Below, in pieces: positions 46,571-56,490 of a stretch of DNA of 64,000 nucleotides. Where the stretch lies: NCBI GenBank assembly GCA_036362985.1, contig JAYGXS010000005.1, positions 3,142,418 to 3,206,417 on the forward strand, read 5' to 3'. The stretch is from Ligula intestinalis (taxonomy: Eukaryota > Platyhelminthes > Cestoda > Diphyllobothriidea > Diphyllobothriidae). Position 1 is the first letter of the stretch. Each line of letters starts with the position of its first letter. Made by a program: the position numbers and the translations under genes. The notes beneath the pieces were generated by a model. It saw only the letters and a list, made by a program, of their open reading frames with translations. It did no database searches and was not told where the DNA came from.

Positions 46571-46829
46571 AGTCACCCATCGCGCTTAATTACTTCGTCT
46601 TGAGCCGCGATGTGACACATTTCTCAAATGTAAACAGCATTAGCCATTTTTGGACCACTCACCTAGGTGGGCAAGAACCTCTTGTAGAGTTTTTTCATCC
46701 TGAGTGTTTCTGATGAATTGCCATATCTTCATATAATCTGCAAACAAGACTTCATCGCTGACCAGTCCATGCCTACAGTGATGAGCGTAGATAAGAAACA
46801 ATAATGAATCGAAGTTTTATCCATCCCCC

Positions 46830-48480
46830 AAAGAAGAGGAAGAAGAAGGTACGAGGACGTGGACCGCTTAATTTTGAGACTAACGCTTTGGAAACTCTCT
46901 CGGTTCCATCGGCAGAGTGACTGAATGGCTGTTTCTGTTCGCCGGGACGGTTGCAGCCTAACCACGTGCCCGTTATTATATCCGCGCTCGACGCACGCAC
47001 TTTGACCTGCCTGATCGATATTGATCACTGGTGAGCTTGGTTGACCTCTGCTCACTTTTCGGTTGTTGCAAGTCAGCGTACTGGCTGAAATGCTCATCAT
47101 CGACTTACAAGTGTTCCTGCCCACCTGCGTGGATCTCAACTTCGTGGGCGCAGCGGTGATGTGGTTCCTGGCCGGCTTCTCCCCTTTTTTACTTTAGCAG
47201 CTGGGTATATTCCACACTCAAGTATATTTTGCTTTTCTAATGGCCTTGTTCGAACTGACTCAAGCCTTCTGCGCAACGCCTGCAAGGCAGGATAGAGGTC
47301 TATGGTTCTGTTTAATGTGCCAGTCAAAGACCAACGTTCTAGCAGCAATCTCGACATTTTGCTATTGGCTCCGGCAAGGACCGTTGTTTTGCCAAAGGCA
47401 AAGACGTCGTTCTTCCGTTGTGCGTGGTCATAGAACATATATTGCTTATTGTTTTGGTTGACTGCATGTCGACGCGCATGCAATCTTGTGCCCAGGTGTC
47501 TGCACAGTTCACTAGCACACCTTGCATCACATACTTCGCATTGTTTGCTTTAGACCACACAGGATTGTTCTGTAAGAGGTAGCGGGTCAGTGGGCCACAT
47601 GATCTGCTGTCTGCTGGCTGTACCCGGCCTATGAGCCATACCGATCCCAAATTGTCTCAGGATTCTAGCGGCTGCCTCTGATATATTCTTCACATTAGGG
47701 ATTGCCAGCCAGAACTTGGGGTCCTCTCCTTTCGGCCGCTCAAGTTGGGGCCTCATAAGACACTTGCGTACAAAGGACATAGGATAACCGTTGGCCTGAA
47801 GTAGAGCATGCGTGTGCTTAATCTCCTCCTTTTTCCCACTTTGGTCACTGCAGCGTATCTGAACGCATTGGGAAAGGGTTCTTACACAACTGCGTTGGTG
47901 ACTGATAGGGTATTTGCTTCTGAAGTGAAAGATGCGCTTGGTATTGGCTGCCTTGCGGTGGACCAAAGTCCTTATCTTCCTGTCTTCGAGCTTCGTTACT
48001 TTCACGTCAAGGAAGGGAAATTGATTTTTGACTTCGTCTTCCATAACGAACTGAATGTCCGGAAAGATGGGAATCAGCAGTGTCTTGAAAGCCTGCACTT
48101 TGCTTCTTTCGATGATGATGATGAAAGTGTCGTCGGCGTATCTGGCCCAGGACTTTGAGGGAGATGAGCTAAAGACCAGCCGATCGAGCTTCTGCAAAAC
48201 AGCTTTGGCAATAAGGCCAGACAAGGACCAGCCCATTGGTTTCCCCTTCTTTTGTTCAAAAAACTTGGCCATGGAACGTGAGGAAATTTTTCAGCCACAA
48301 TTCCAGGAGCTCGACGATATGCACTGGCTTGAGCTGTTGGTTGGTTTCATAATATTTCTCTATAAGAAGACAATCAAAGTCTCGATGGCCTGATTGGGTG
48401 AAATAGAGGTAAACAATGAAAGCACATCAAATTACACTATCACCTCGTCTGCCTCCAATTCCTAGTGTTAGATGCGGGTC
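46830..48480 (-). mobile_element. Penelope-like element with reverse transcriptase (best preserved copy)
   Basis: Read on the minus strand: motif A region DVLSLFTSI at about 48450 (stops around it), then the open RT frame 48272-47550, then the GIY-YIG region in broken frames, a YDHAQRKNDVFAFG block and RLLLERWSLTGTLNRTIDLY (47483-47136). The low-coordinate end carries 'ctaacgctttggaaactctc...catcggcag', similar to the arm of PLE-IR 1 and inverted relative to the coding strand. The 5' arm was not identified. Confidence 0.85.
47550..48272 (-). CDS. Penelope-like reverse transcriptase, partial open frame (240 codons)
   Basis: PLE reverse transcriptases copy their own RNA, and with a GIY-YIG endonuclease they mediate retrotransposition. 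This frame holds motif B (GKPMGWSLSGLIA, residues 10-22), the catalytic motif C RYADDTF (44-50, both aspartates present), a FPFLDVKV block (85-92), the QANGYP thumb landmark and the post-RT linker (IPNVKNISEAAARILR, then GMAHRP and RQQIMWPTDPLPLTEQ). It stops at SCVV, the entry to the GIY-YIG domain. Motif A lies upstream in interrupted sequence, so the ATG at residue 1 is not the true start. The element is truncated but its palm is the least damaged in the window. Confidence 0.85.
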   Translation of the reverse strand: MAKFFEQKKGKPMGWSLSGLIAKAVLQKLDRLVFSSSPSKSWARYADDTFIIIIERSKVQAFKTLLIPIFPDIQFVMEDEVKNQFPFLDVKVTKLEDRKIRTLVHRKAANTKRIFHFRSKYPISHQRSCVRTLSQCVQIRCSDQSGKKEEIKHTHALLQANGYPMSFVRKCLMRPQLERPKGEDPKFWLAIPNVKNISEAAARILRQFGIGMAHRPGTASRQQIMWPTDPLPLTEQSCVV

Positions 48481-48591
48481 AAAAACTCTTCAGCAGAATT
48501 CACTGTCAACTCAAATGACCACACAAAGGATTTTGAGTGGACAATCAAGTATGTTGAAGAGTTTTTGATCCGCACCTAGCACTTGAATTGG
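48455..48591. repeat. Imperfect palindrome, about 60-bp arms
   Basis: Arms 48456-48515 and 48531-48591 are inverted copies ('caaaaactcttca' against 'tgaagagtttttg', plus flanking matches), separated by about 15 nt. The palindrome sits at the broken 5' side of the PLE RT frame and could be an inverted double fragment of that element. Confidence 0.75.
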
Positions 48592-49290
48592 AACCGGTTA
48601 GCGACACCGATAGGACCACTTTTGGCTTGTTAGAAATAATCAGATAGTTGTTGTAATCTGGAGTGTAGATCACTCTAAATTAAAAGCCGCGAAATTTGGA
48701 GATGGAGTTTTAAAGTCTTTTGCAGCATTGGGCCCTTGCTCTTCTTGGTTTTAAGTGTTACTATTATTAATAAATATATGCAAATCATAATTTGTTAATC
48801 TAAATATTGCGCACTAATATTTATTTGAGGCTTTGACTTTTATTATTCAGCACCAATTCGGACGACTTGTCATGAGAAATAGTTTATACCTCATATTGAA
48901 ATTTGCAGATAGGGCAAGAACTACTTCAGGTGGTGGCAAAGTTTTCCGGGCCTTAGTGTGAAAACTGAAATCCTTAACCGTAAGATAACTTCGATTTAGT
49001 AAGAAAAATTTATACAATTGACGGAATGTGGAATCAGAAATGCAAGCTTGAATATTCTTAAAGACGCGAGAGTTTTGGGTATAATGTTCACAGCACGCAT
49101 TTTGCACGTGCTTTCATCTGCAGATTTAGTTCACTTTACTTTATCAAGAGCGACGCGGGCTAGCACGGTTAAAAAATAATCTGTTTACAGCATGTCGGAG
49201 TAACAGCAGTGAAATATTCACATTAAACTGACATCGTTATCGCAGTTGCATTTTACAAGGGCCCCTTTGCAAGCTATGAAAACATAAACA
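48592..49290. other. No recognisable feature
   Basis: AT-rich. The minus frame at 48847-49107 (86 codons) has no recognisable domain. Confidence 0.4.
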
Positions 49291-49302
49291 TTTATGATTA
49301 AG

Positions 49303-49462
49303 AAGTGTATCCGACAAAGCAAAGGTAGACCAGAATGGCTATTTCTGGCTTACAAGCCGTCATCAGCCAGTCATACCCAATCTCGAGGGTTGGCACCCCC
49401 GAGATTTGAACCCAGGACCTTCGGTCATTGCGTTAGAGACGCTGCCTCTGTCGGATACACTT
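49303..49462 (-). repeat. tRNA-like SINE head flanked by 14-bp perfect inverted repeat
   Basis: On the minus strand the segment contains GGTTCAAATCTCGG (box B-like, about 49388-49404) preceded by stem-capable sequence ending in CTCTAACGC. Bases 49303-49316 and 49449-49462 are exact inverted repeats (aagtgtatccgaca). An acceptor stem for a functional tRNA cannot be formed. The + strand PRFEPRTFG reading is the well-known artefact of translating such SINEs. Confidence 0.5.
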
Positions 49463-49659
49463 CCTCATCATACCACCTATGTCACTATGTGATGGTCATT
49501 GAGGGTTTGCGTTGCGGGCTCCTCGCCAAAGCGGAACTTAATTGTTCCTTGACTACATCGTTGAAACTCCTGCATTCATTCATAAACATTAATGACTACT
49601 AAATTATAATAAGGAGTATGATAACACACGCTCTACCCATGCACCTCTGCTTCTAAGTG

Positions 49660-50060
49660 TGAATCTTAATGAATATGGATTTGGCTCCATTATGAAATGG
49701 ACAATTGACAGAAGGAAACGTCAGTGGAAGGAGTGTCCCACTCTGCGGCATCGTATGATATCTAAACCAAAACCAGAGGGACGATGGTTTAGATTAACTC
49801 GTATCAAACCTCGTCCCTTTTATCTTTTGACAGGACTGCGGTTAACACGACGGATTGTTTTCATGTAAATTTGACGGAAATAGTTAAAAAAGAGCTTTGG
49901 GATTTGCCCACAGTTCTAGTTTGACAAAAATTACAGTATATTCGGCAGCGGTTAGGAGAACTGCGATGAGACCGAAGAGGCGAAGGCATTTGCTGAGGTT
50001 AGGTTGCTGCGCAAAATGTTGAAGTGAGGATTAAAAGCCGCGAGCACAATTCCACAAGTC
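49660..50060 (+). repeat. Interspersed repeat, family X (plus copy)
   Basis: Reverse complement of 3740-4130 with matching order of blocks ('gagtgtcccac', 'cacgacggat', 'gaggttaggttgctgcgcaa'). The 69-codon frame inside (49659-49868) is shared only partly with the other copy, so coding potential is doubtful. Confidence 0.65.
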
Positions 50061-50445
50061 CAACAAAAAAGACATTTCCTGAGTAATACTTTCAATTATA
50101 CATAATAATTTGTTCCATTTACAACCACAACCATGCTCTATGTGTGCGAAGGGTTTGCGCTCCAAAAGACAGTAGAAATGCAAACTTGAAATGAAATACC
50201 CAACAAATGCAAGGTGAGTCAGAGAGTTCAAATGTATAGATTTGGCTGTTGAAAGCCTAGGCGTCCTGCACGTGTTGAGGACTTAATGGGAAATGTTGCC
50301 AAGCTAACTGGAAGCACAAGTCGTACACACTAGGTATATAATATTCCTTGACATGCCAAATGAAGGAAATATTTAGCCATATTTTGCATGTAAGCAGTTC
50401 TTGCCTAGTGTGTGCACGTGTGTTAAACACTTAAACTGTCCGCGT

Positions 50446-50562
50446 GATGGATGCACTTAACCAAACCCGGGGGCCACTACCTTACGTTCATGGGTGCTAC
50501 CCTGATAGAGGTAGTTTCCAAAGCTGCCACGATCACTTTTCCCGTTCTCATTATATTAACGT
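50446..50562 (+). pseudogene. Decayed SLC13 exon 11 of a second gene copy
   Basis: Encodes GATLIEVVSKAATIT in line with SAILTEVVSNAATVT of exon 11. The frame is broken upstream ('cccgggggccactacc' region) and the Na-site Asn is Lys. A GT follows at the donor position. Flanks from 50250 to 50650 match the inverted relic at 640-1010. Confidence 0.8.
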
Positions 50563-50894
50563 GGTATTTTTGAAAATTTGTACGCTTCACACACATTGCT
50601 ATCACTTCCCTTTTCATTTGATGGTGTGTAAAAATAATCATCGTATCAATTAAGAATAGGAAATATAGTACTTAGCTTATGAAGGTTGCAGGTTTTGATT
50701 TAATTTCATGGGCATTTTACGTTCTGAAAGATTAAAATATACTTTCAACCGAAATATGTTTTTATAAACCCTCCCTAATATCTATACAAATTAAATCGCT
50801 CAACATCGATGTCAAAAGCTCTGGGTTCACGCACTTATTTTCCATGCCATTTTGGCTGAAAAATTGTTTAACAACGCACAAACTGCGACCGAAG

Positions 50895-51022
50895 GCCTAG
50901 TCAATCAGTATTCACGCACTTCTGCTGGGCCTTACACTGACAGTTGCAACCTCGCTCGAAGTTAATCTGCCTGTAACCACTCCGCCCAGTGCAATATTCT
51001 ATTCAAATGAACGTGTTTGTAG
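50895..51022 (+). pseudogene. Decayed SLC13 exon 12 of the second copy
   Basis: Aligns with exon 12 from the acceptor (gaag) onward. The second codon is TAG, then SISIHALLLGLTLTVATSLE and VNLPVTTPPSAI follow, with the signature's critical Asn replaced by Ser. The 332-nt spacing from the exon 11 relic resembles the true 347-nt intron. Confidence 0.82.
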
Positions 51023-51827
51023 TGGCCGTTCCCTACCCGACGCCTGCCGTGATCCAGTCGTGATCCCAATCCACCTAAACCTCAAGGTCGTGGTGGCCGC
51101 TAAACTTACTGGCGCGCGAGACACAGGCCGCCCAAGTCGATTTCTACGCCCACGGTGTCCAACCAATCACATGCCAACCTAGCAAGCGAGCGCTCTCTTT
51201 GTGTCTACTGGCCTAGCTGCTGTAAAACTGGCACTTTGGACCCAGCGAATTTCCTGAGTGGTCGTGTTCTCCCGAGTCAAACTTCTTACATCTATTCTCC
51301 TTTCATCTCTGTACACGATAGATTGTTTCTGCTTCCCTAGATTTTCCAAGACTCCTCCTCTACTAAGTAACCATGGTGTGAAAATCGTAGTTGCTGGGTT
51401 TAACTTACTTAACTTCCTATGATATGTTTAAATTCTGGACATGGTATGTAGCAACCTGTTCAACCCATGTGTTCATAAATGCGCTCTATTTTTATGATGT
51501 GAGAAAAGGCATTATTTGAAGCACGCACTACAACATGGCCTTTTATAACCCGTATATGCACTTTCAAATGAGTGAGAATCATATATGGGGGCAGTTACGG
51601 AGCAACCGTAAGCTCTTGATAAATTATCATTGAGCCAGTACATTTATATGTAATCGAGGAATGGAGTAAATATGCGGTCAATAATGTTCACCATATCATA
51701 CAAGTGAATCGTGAGAAGAGGAAAGAGGGATCAATATGACGAGGGTGGTTACACAGGAAGGTTTTGGTGGAGCCAGCCCAGGGGGGGAGACGAGAAATGT
51801 GCACTAGTTCATAAAATTAAGCGCCTA
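51023..51827. other. Spacer inside the SLC13 relic
   Basis: Corresponds in position to the last SLC13 intron. A GC-richer stretch (51015-51350) contains 'cgatttctacgcccacgg' but no recognised element. Confidence 0.35.
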
Positions 51828-52600
51828 GGAAGAAGACGATGCGACCACTGAAAAATAGTATTACAGTTCTGACGGATTTCTTCGGGAAAACTTAATCAGA
51901 AGGTACTTGTAAGATAGCATGACTCATACGCAGATCGAGGTAAAATATGCGCAGATTGCATGGTATGTATAGCTCGCAGCAGTCATCCGCGTGCTTACTA
52001 TAATTATCCGTCCGTCTCCTGAAGTCACCACTTGGGGTCCTAATTGGTGCGATGATGGTTTAACATTCCGCGTTCGATTAGTTAATTGCTGCGATATCTT
52101 TGTGCGTGTTGGATGCGGCCTGGATAATTGTGCGACAATTATTCTTGCTGTTCTTAGAGTTGTTGCTAACCCCGGCACATCCAACGTGACTCTTTTTCTT
52201 GATAAAGCAATTTCGCAGTATGCAGTAGGAAAACGCCAAATCGTTGCACTTTTTCATGGACTGGGAGGCTGAGAACCAAGCTTTGAGTAGCTCCTTGCTC
52301 ACGCAATTGTCCCCTCTCGCAAGGTGTTTGGCCTTGTTACACTTTAAAATATGGTCAGTTCTTGTCGAATGAGCTGCAACCTGGGAGTTGGCGTCTTTCC
52401 AGCTCACGGTCGCTGTATGCTCGACCATGTGCGTCTGTTGTAAAACATTCAGTGGCCTCATATTCAATTTCTTCTTCTTCTTCTGAACTGCTTCCGGGAG
52501 CTCGCCCATTTTCCTCTATTGGCAGTTTAGCGACTGTTGACCAGGCGAAGGTTTCTTTGTGCACACAAGGCCGACCTCCTAAAACTGATAGGAGTAGCTT
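51828..52600 (-). mobile_element. Penelope-like 3' half (GIY-YIG C-terminal part and tail)
   Basis: The minus strand starts with KLPIEENGRAPGSSSEEEEE (about 52530-52470), then HTATVSWKDANSQVAAHSTR and KAKHLARGDNCVSKELLKAW (52430-52270), the same order as in PLE-IR 4. The tail at 51828-52190 shares blocks with 35577-35900 and 3240-3600. The GIY-YIG entry is deleted: the acidic start block joins directly to the C-terminal part. It lies within the SLC13 relic. Confidence 0.78.
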
Positions 52601-52609
52601 CCACTGTTG

Positions 52610-52924
52610 CTAGCAGAGGCTGACGCAGGGGCTCACTAGGCTTCGTTGAGGTTTGACGATGTCCAGGGGCGTTTTTTTTACTACTTTTCTATGCCATATT
52701 GAAAACTGTTCTCTTATTCTCCTGGTTACACGCCAACTAATGTGACCACTATAACCTGTTCCACACATTGTGGTAGGCTGAGCGGGAAGCCTGTGCTTTC
52801 CCTTTCTTTGAAGATCTGGCTTGGTTGAAACAAATAAGGTTCTCTCGCTGTTGGGCTGGTTGATGACAGGACATGACCAAGGCATCTTCCTAGCACTTCG
52901 TCTGCCACATCCATTAGAGTTCAC
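52610..52924 (-). mobile_element. Second PLE family fragment, GIY-YIG remnant
   Basis: The minus strand reads KGKHRLPAQPTTMCGTGYSG, then TRRIREQFSIW, comparable to KGKDRCPAQTTSMCIYSLIC and LSKRIREHHSEWL at 21050-21190. Part of the SLICSCGA block is deleted. It directly abuts the preceding PLE fragment of a different family. Confidence 0.65.
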
Positions 52925-53774
52925 TGCAATTCGTGAAACGAATTATAAGTAAAAGAATATAATAAGTAAAATGGAAGAGCCGCAGCATTATGTTCACACT
53001 TTCTTATCTGCGGCCGCACACGAAGTATGCAGTATGGGCCTAGGAGTCGTGGTTTCCGAAACAATATAACTTTTCTTCAAGGTGTACATCGACGTGATCT
53101 ACAAAGGCAGTTCATAAGCTCAAAAATGTAACGTGCAAAAAGCAACTGGCCTCCTGGCATCCCTTGATCCTCAGCTATGTAGAAAATAGAGGTGTCCGTA
53201 GCGCAGCGGCCAAGTGCTCGGTGTACTTGAGCTTGATTTTTATTAAGATAACCTGTTTGAAGGGCTATGAAAACCAAATCTCCGGAACCATGTCCGCCAG
53301 TCTAAGGAGGAGCTGTATGGAACCATTCAACGATTCTCCTTTCACTGACAGTGAGCCATTTGCTACTATTATTATTATTAACCAGTGTATGTTTTGCGTC
53401 CTCCCACTATATTTTTATGCGATATGTGAAAAATGGCCCGTTATAAGCCAATCGGATTTTCCCAACCATTATCAATTAGTTTAGTTAGGTAATTATAAAT
53501 ATACCACTTATTTTATTTCAGATATTTGTTTGCTTTATCTTACCTTTTGATTCCCATGCATGACGCGAAATCAATGAAAGTGCTTGTCGCTTTTCTTTTC
53601 CAAAGGCCGCTTAGTTTTAATGCTACTATTTTATAGTTGGTATATGCCTACCTTTCTCGCTTACATGGCCTTTGAAAAGGCCTTTATTATTTACTTGAAA
53701 TGAACTGAGTTATCGACTGAAAGGCTTATTTGTCTGTCATCTGTTTTCACCCTTGCGATATATATTTATTTTAG

Positions 53775-53893
53775 GCAAAAATAGGAATCACGTTAAATAC
53801 CTTCACGTAACATATCGTCTTTCTGTGTACAATCGGCTACGGAAAAGCTTTGTTTTAAATGAACCAAATTCCTGTCTGCGCAGAACATTAGAC
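53775..53893 (+). pseudogene. Decayed SLC13 terminal exon of the second copy
   Basis: Preceded by ttattttag. Starts AKIGITLNTFT and then hits TAA, parallel to VKTGITLNILA of exon 13. Nucleotide similarity continues through 'ctgtgtacaat', 'ctacgga' and 'ttcctg' to the position of the stop codon. With the relics at 50446 and 50895 it preserves exon order and orientation. Confidence 0.82.
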
Positions 53894-54422
53894 CGAGGTA
53901 TCCTTCTTCAGTACCTTCCAGTCGGAGCAATAACATTCATTGGTAAATTAGAGCGATGCTTTTCAGTTCGTACACAAAAGTGCAGCATATGTATAATGCC
54001 TTTTTAGTCTACTTCATACCCATGGCAATTGAAAGTTTCTCCTTCATAGCTGATTAGTGCTCTCTGGTGGGTGGATGGCTTAGTGACCGGCATACGGGTA
54101 GTTGTCTGCGTTGGAAGATGGTCTGATGATTGCTCGGCATCCTGGCTCAACCGCAATGGTGTTGGAAAATACGCTTTCTCCAGCAACAAAACCCATGAAA
54201 GCATTTAGGAAGTCGAGTTAGGTGGGCAAACGTTTCCGGTTATTCCTCATAAGGCAAATACAATAATATAAGGGATCGTAGAGATAACAGAAGTTAAACC
54301 AACGAATCAGTAGTAATTAGGGGGGGGGGGAAGTAAGCTGCCAAGTAATCAAAGTTTCAGATTTTAGTTACTTTTAGGGGCCAAGGAGGGGGAGAGGGGG
54401 GAAAGGGGGTCCGACAATTAGT

Positions 54423-54833
54423 TCATGTCTGCCGGTCGTCCTTGGCTCGCATGTTGTGGGGGGGGGGGGTCTCAGGACATAGGATGTCCCGGTCGCCCGA
54501 CGCCATGGGATTGCGTGCTCTCCCTGTCTCGGCACTGATCGCCGCGTGATAAAAAACACGTTGAGTTGGCCTTAGGCCAACCATAAGGCCGCTACAAGCG
54601 CCTTTTGTGCACATAATATTGGGTTTATTGAGGCGCATTTTGAATGCCTCTGTCGTCACATGTATCCGCTGACGCTGGAACTTGGAAGGATTCGCCGGCA
54701 ATTTGTACACGTCTCGAAACGCTTGGCTGACGTCTATCCGATGTCTTTTTTCAACCAAGTGACCTAAAATTGCGCTAGATATTGACCTTACCAAGTTCCG
54801 TTTTGGCCAAGCAGAATGCGGTTGGGTAGCCAC
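54423..54833 (-). pseudogene. PLE-type C-terminal region
   Basis: 136 codons on the minus strand: SAILGHLVEKRHRIDVSQAF, RDVYKLPANPSKFQRQRI and TEAFKMRLNKPNIMCTKG. The H-x3-R-H-R-x-D...F-x3-Y pattern and the KP...C end equal the module in the foldback loop at 25490-25655, and the start equals SAIPAHIVDSGNRLDATKGF at 57479-57784, which follows a GIY-YIG domain. G-rich runs at 54318-54331 and 54457-54469 flank the coding, as in the foldback arms. Confidence 0.65.
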
Positions 54834-54973
54834 CTATATGTTGAACCTGCCCCGCAAGAGCAAATAAAGGCGTAGCTTCATGTTGAAACGTTTAGAATGG
54901 GAGTCTATCTTTGCTTTCAAATCGATGAAGTGGAGTACTTAAAAATAATAACCTTATCTTTGCTGTCACATAC

Positions 54974-55665
54974 GTGCATGCGGTGCAGCTTAAACTGTCG
55001 TTAACGCCCTACCTGCCTGATGATGAATACTCGAAAAAAGTATATTTGCTTAAATCGAAAACCCGCATTTGGGATATTCTATCCAGCCGGTTGCCCATTA
55101 AATCACACTCTTCGGCTAGCAGTTCTGGTGGACCTGTTCGCAAACTGGTCATCCTAATCACCATGGTCGCCACACTCTTGAGCCCAGTCGCAACGTTTGG
55201 CGTCTATTCAAGCTCTCCACTAGGAGGTTCTGGCCTTGTCTCTCTCGGATTCACCCATTGATGGTGCTGCCACCAAGACTGGCTTCCAGCGTCTTCATTA
55301 GAGAGCTCTTTTCGAAGAAAAACGAGTTTGTCAACCCAAAGTCAATTTGGGCAGCTATTCATCTCCGATTGCGGCCATGGAGCATAAACATCCGAGGGTC
55401 ACTCGCTGTACTCTGGCTCAACTACTCAGTACACAGTGCTCAGTGGTCCTTCGCCAGTACCAAGACCGACTCGACCCGTCCATACTCAACTGTTGTCCCG
55501 ACTGCTGGGTTTCGCCGCATGATCGTCAGCATCTGTTCGCCTGCAGTTCTCGGCCAGGCACCCAACTCACCCCGCGGACGTTTGGCCCAAGCCGGCTGAG
55601 GTCGCGGCTTTTCTCCGTCTCCAAATTGCACTCAATTTGGACTCCAGCGGGGACTCCTCATCCAA
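54974..55665 (+). mobile_element. LINE C-terminal region with C-x2-C...H zinc-like block
   Basis: The + strand reads a MHAVQLKLSLTPYLPDDEYS block first. At 55347-55600 it reads AAMEHKHPRVTRCTLAQLLS, then RLDPSILNCCPDCWVSPHDR and QHLFAC. The CPDC...PHD..HLFAC block is typical of the C-terminus of a group of non-LTR retrotransposon polyproteins. A frame change at about 55258-55347 breaks continuity. The RT core is absent. Confidence 0.65.
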
Positions 55666-56069
55666 CAATGAGCTGCTTACTTACCATTTCTTGTTTAAAT
55701 CTGGTTTGGCTACAGCAATCGGCCATTTCGGAAGCGTGCAGTGGACAAAATTGCCAACGCCATTGCGGGGGTGCCAGGTTGCCGAGCCATCATCACGCCA
55801 ACCTTCTACATGAGCAATGAAATTGGAGCGGATAAAAATCGGCATGGTAGTAGACAATAAGCGCCTCACGGGGCATTTATCCTCGAGGAAAGGAAAACCC
55901 TTAATTTTCAAAAGACTTCGATAAGGTAGGTACAGCATCCTAGAAATTATGCAATTTCCTGCGGACAAACAACCCGTAGCTGTTACTGCTTTTGAAGATG
56001 CGTTCCGTCTGGAATCCACAACTTCGGGTTGATAAAAAATTATTGCTTAGGAGTTTTGGCAGATATGAT

Positions 56070-56490
56070 TTGATTATTTGACCCAATTCTGAAATAACTT
56101 GCGGCGTTCGGCGGGATTTTAATCCGCATTGTAGGGAAGGTTTTTACACGAAGCCAATGCTCTACCATTTGAGCAGCATATGCCACGACTAGCATCGTGA
56201 GTCTAACAACACTTTGGTCGATTTAACGCGCCCAACTTTGCCATTCATATGGAATCCACCAATTTGGAACAGCAAGCTGACTACCCAAGCAGGATTTCCT
56301 AAGCAATCATCTAGAATCCACCAGAATGACTACTAGGCTGACTAAATTATTTAGGATATTCAGCAGATCTGCTTGAATAAGTTGACCCAATTGTGAAAAA
56401 ACACGCGGCAGTCGGCGGACTTTTAATAGGCATAGTATGAAGGGCTTTTTGCGAAGCCAATGCTCTTCTAGTCAAGCTACAAACGCCTTG
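56070..56490 (-). repeat. Two direct copies of a tRNA-like SINE
   Basis: Copies at about 56078-56200 and 56376-56480 share 'ttgacccaatt-tga', 'cggc-ttcggcgg', a T-loop-like run and 'aagccaatgctct'. The minus strand of the first shows D-arm-like GCTCAAATGGTAGAGC and a GGATTAAAATCC box B. Both are degenerate and no functional tRNA is predicted. Confidence 0.55.

Noticed and set aside
47808..48393. Long + strand frames of 112-116 codons
   Set aside because: Antisense shadows of the minus-strand Penelope-like RT.
49294..49602. 102-codon frame with PRFEPRTFG
   Set aside because: This peptide arises by translating a tRNA-derived SINE (box B); it is not a protein.
53190..53240. Possible tRNA-like box A (gtagcgcagcgg)
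   Set aside because: No matching box B or stems within tRNA distance.
56110..56195. Possible functional tRNA gene on the minus strand
   Set aside because: D-arm and T-loop are recognisable but acceptor and anticodon stems do not pair; better explained as a SINE head.
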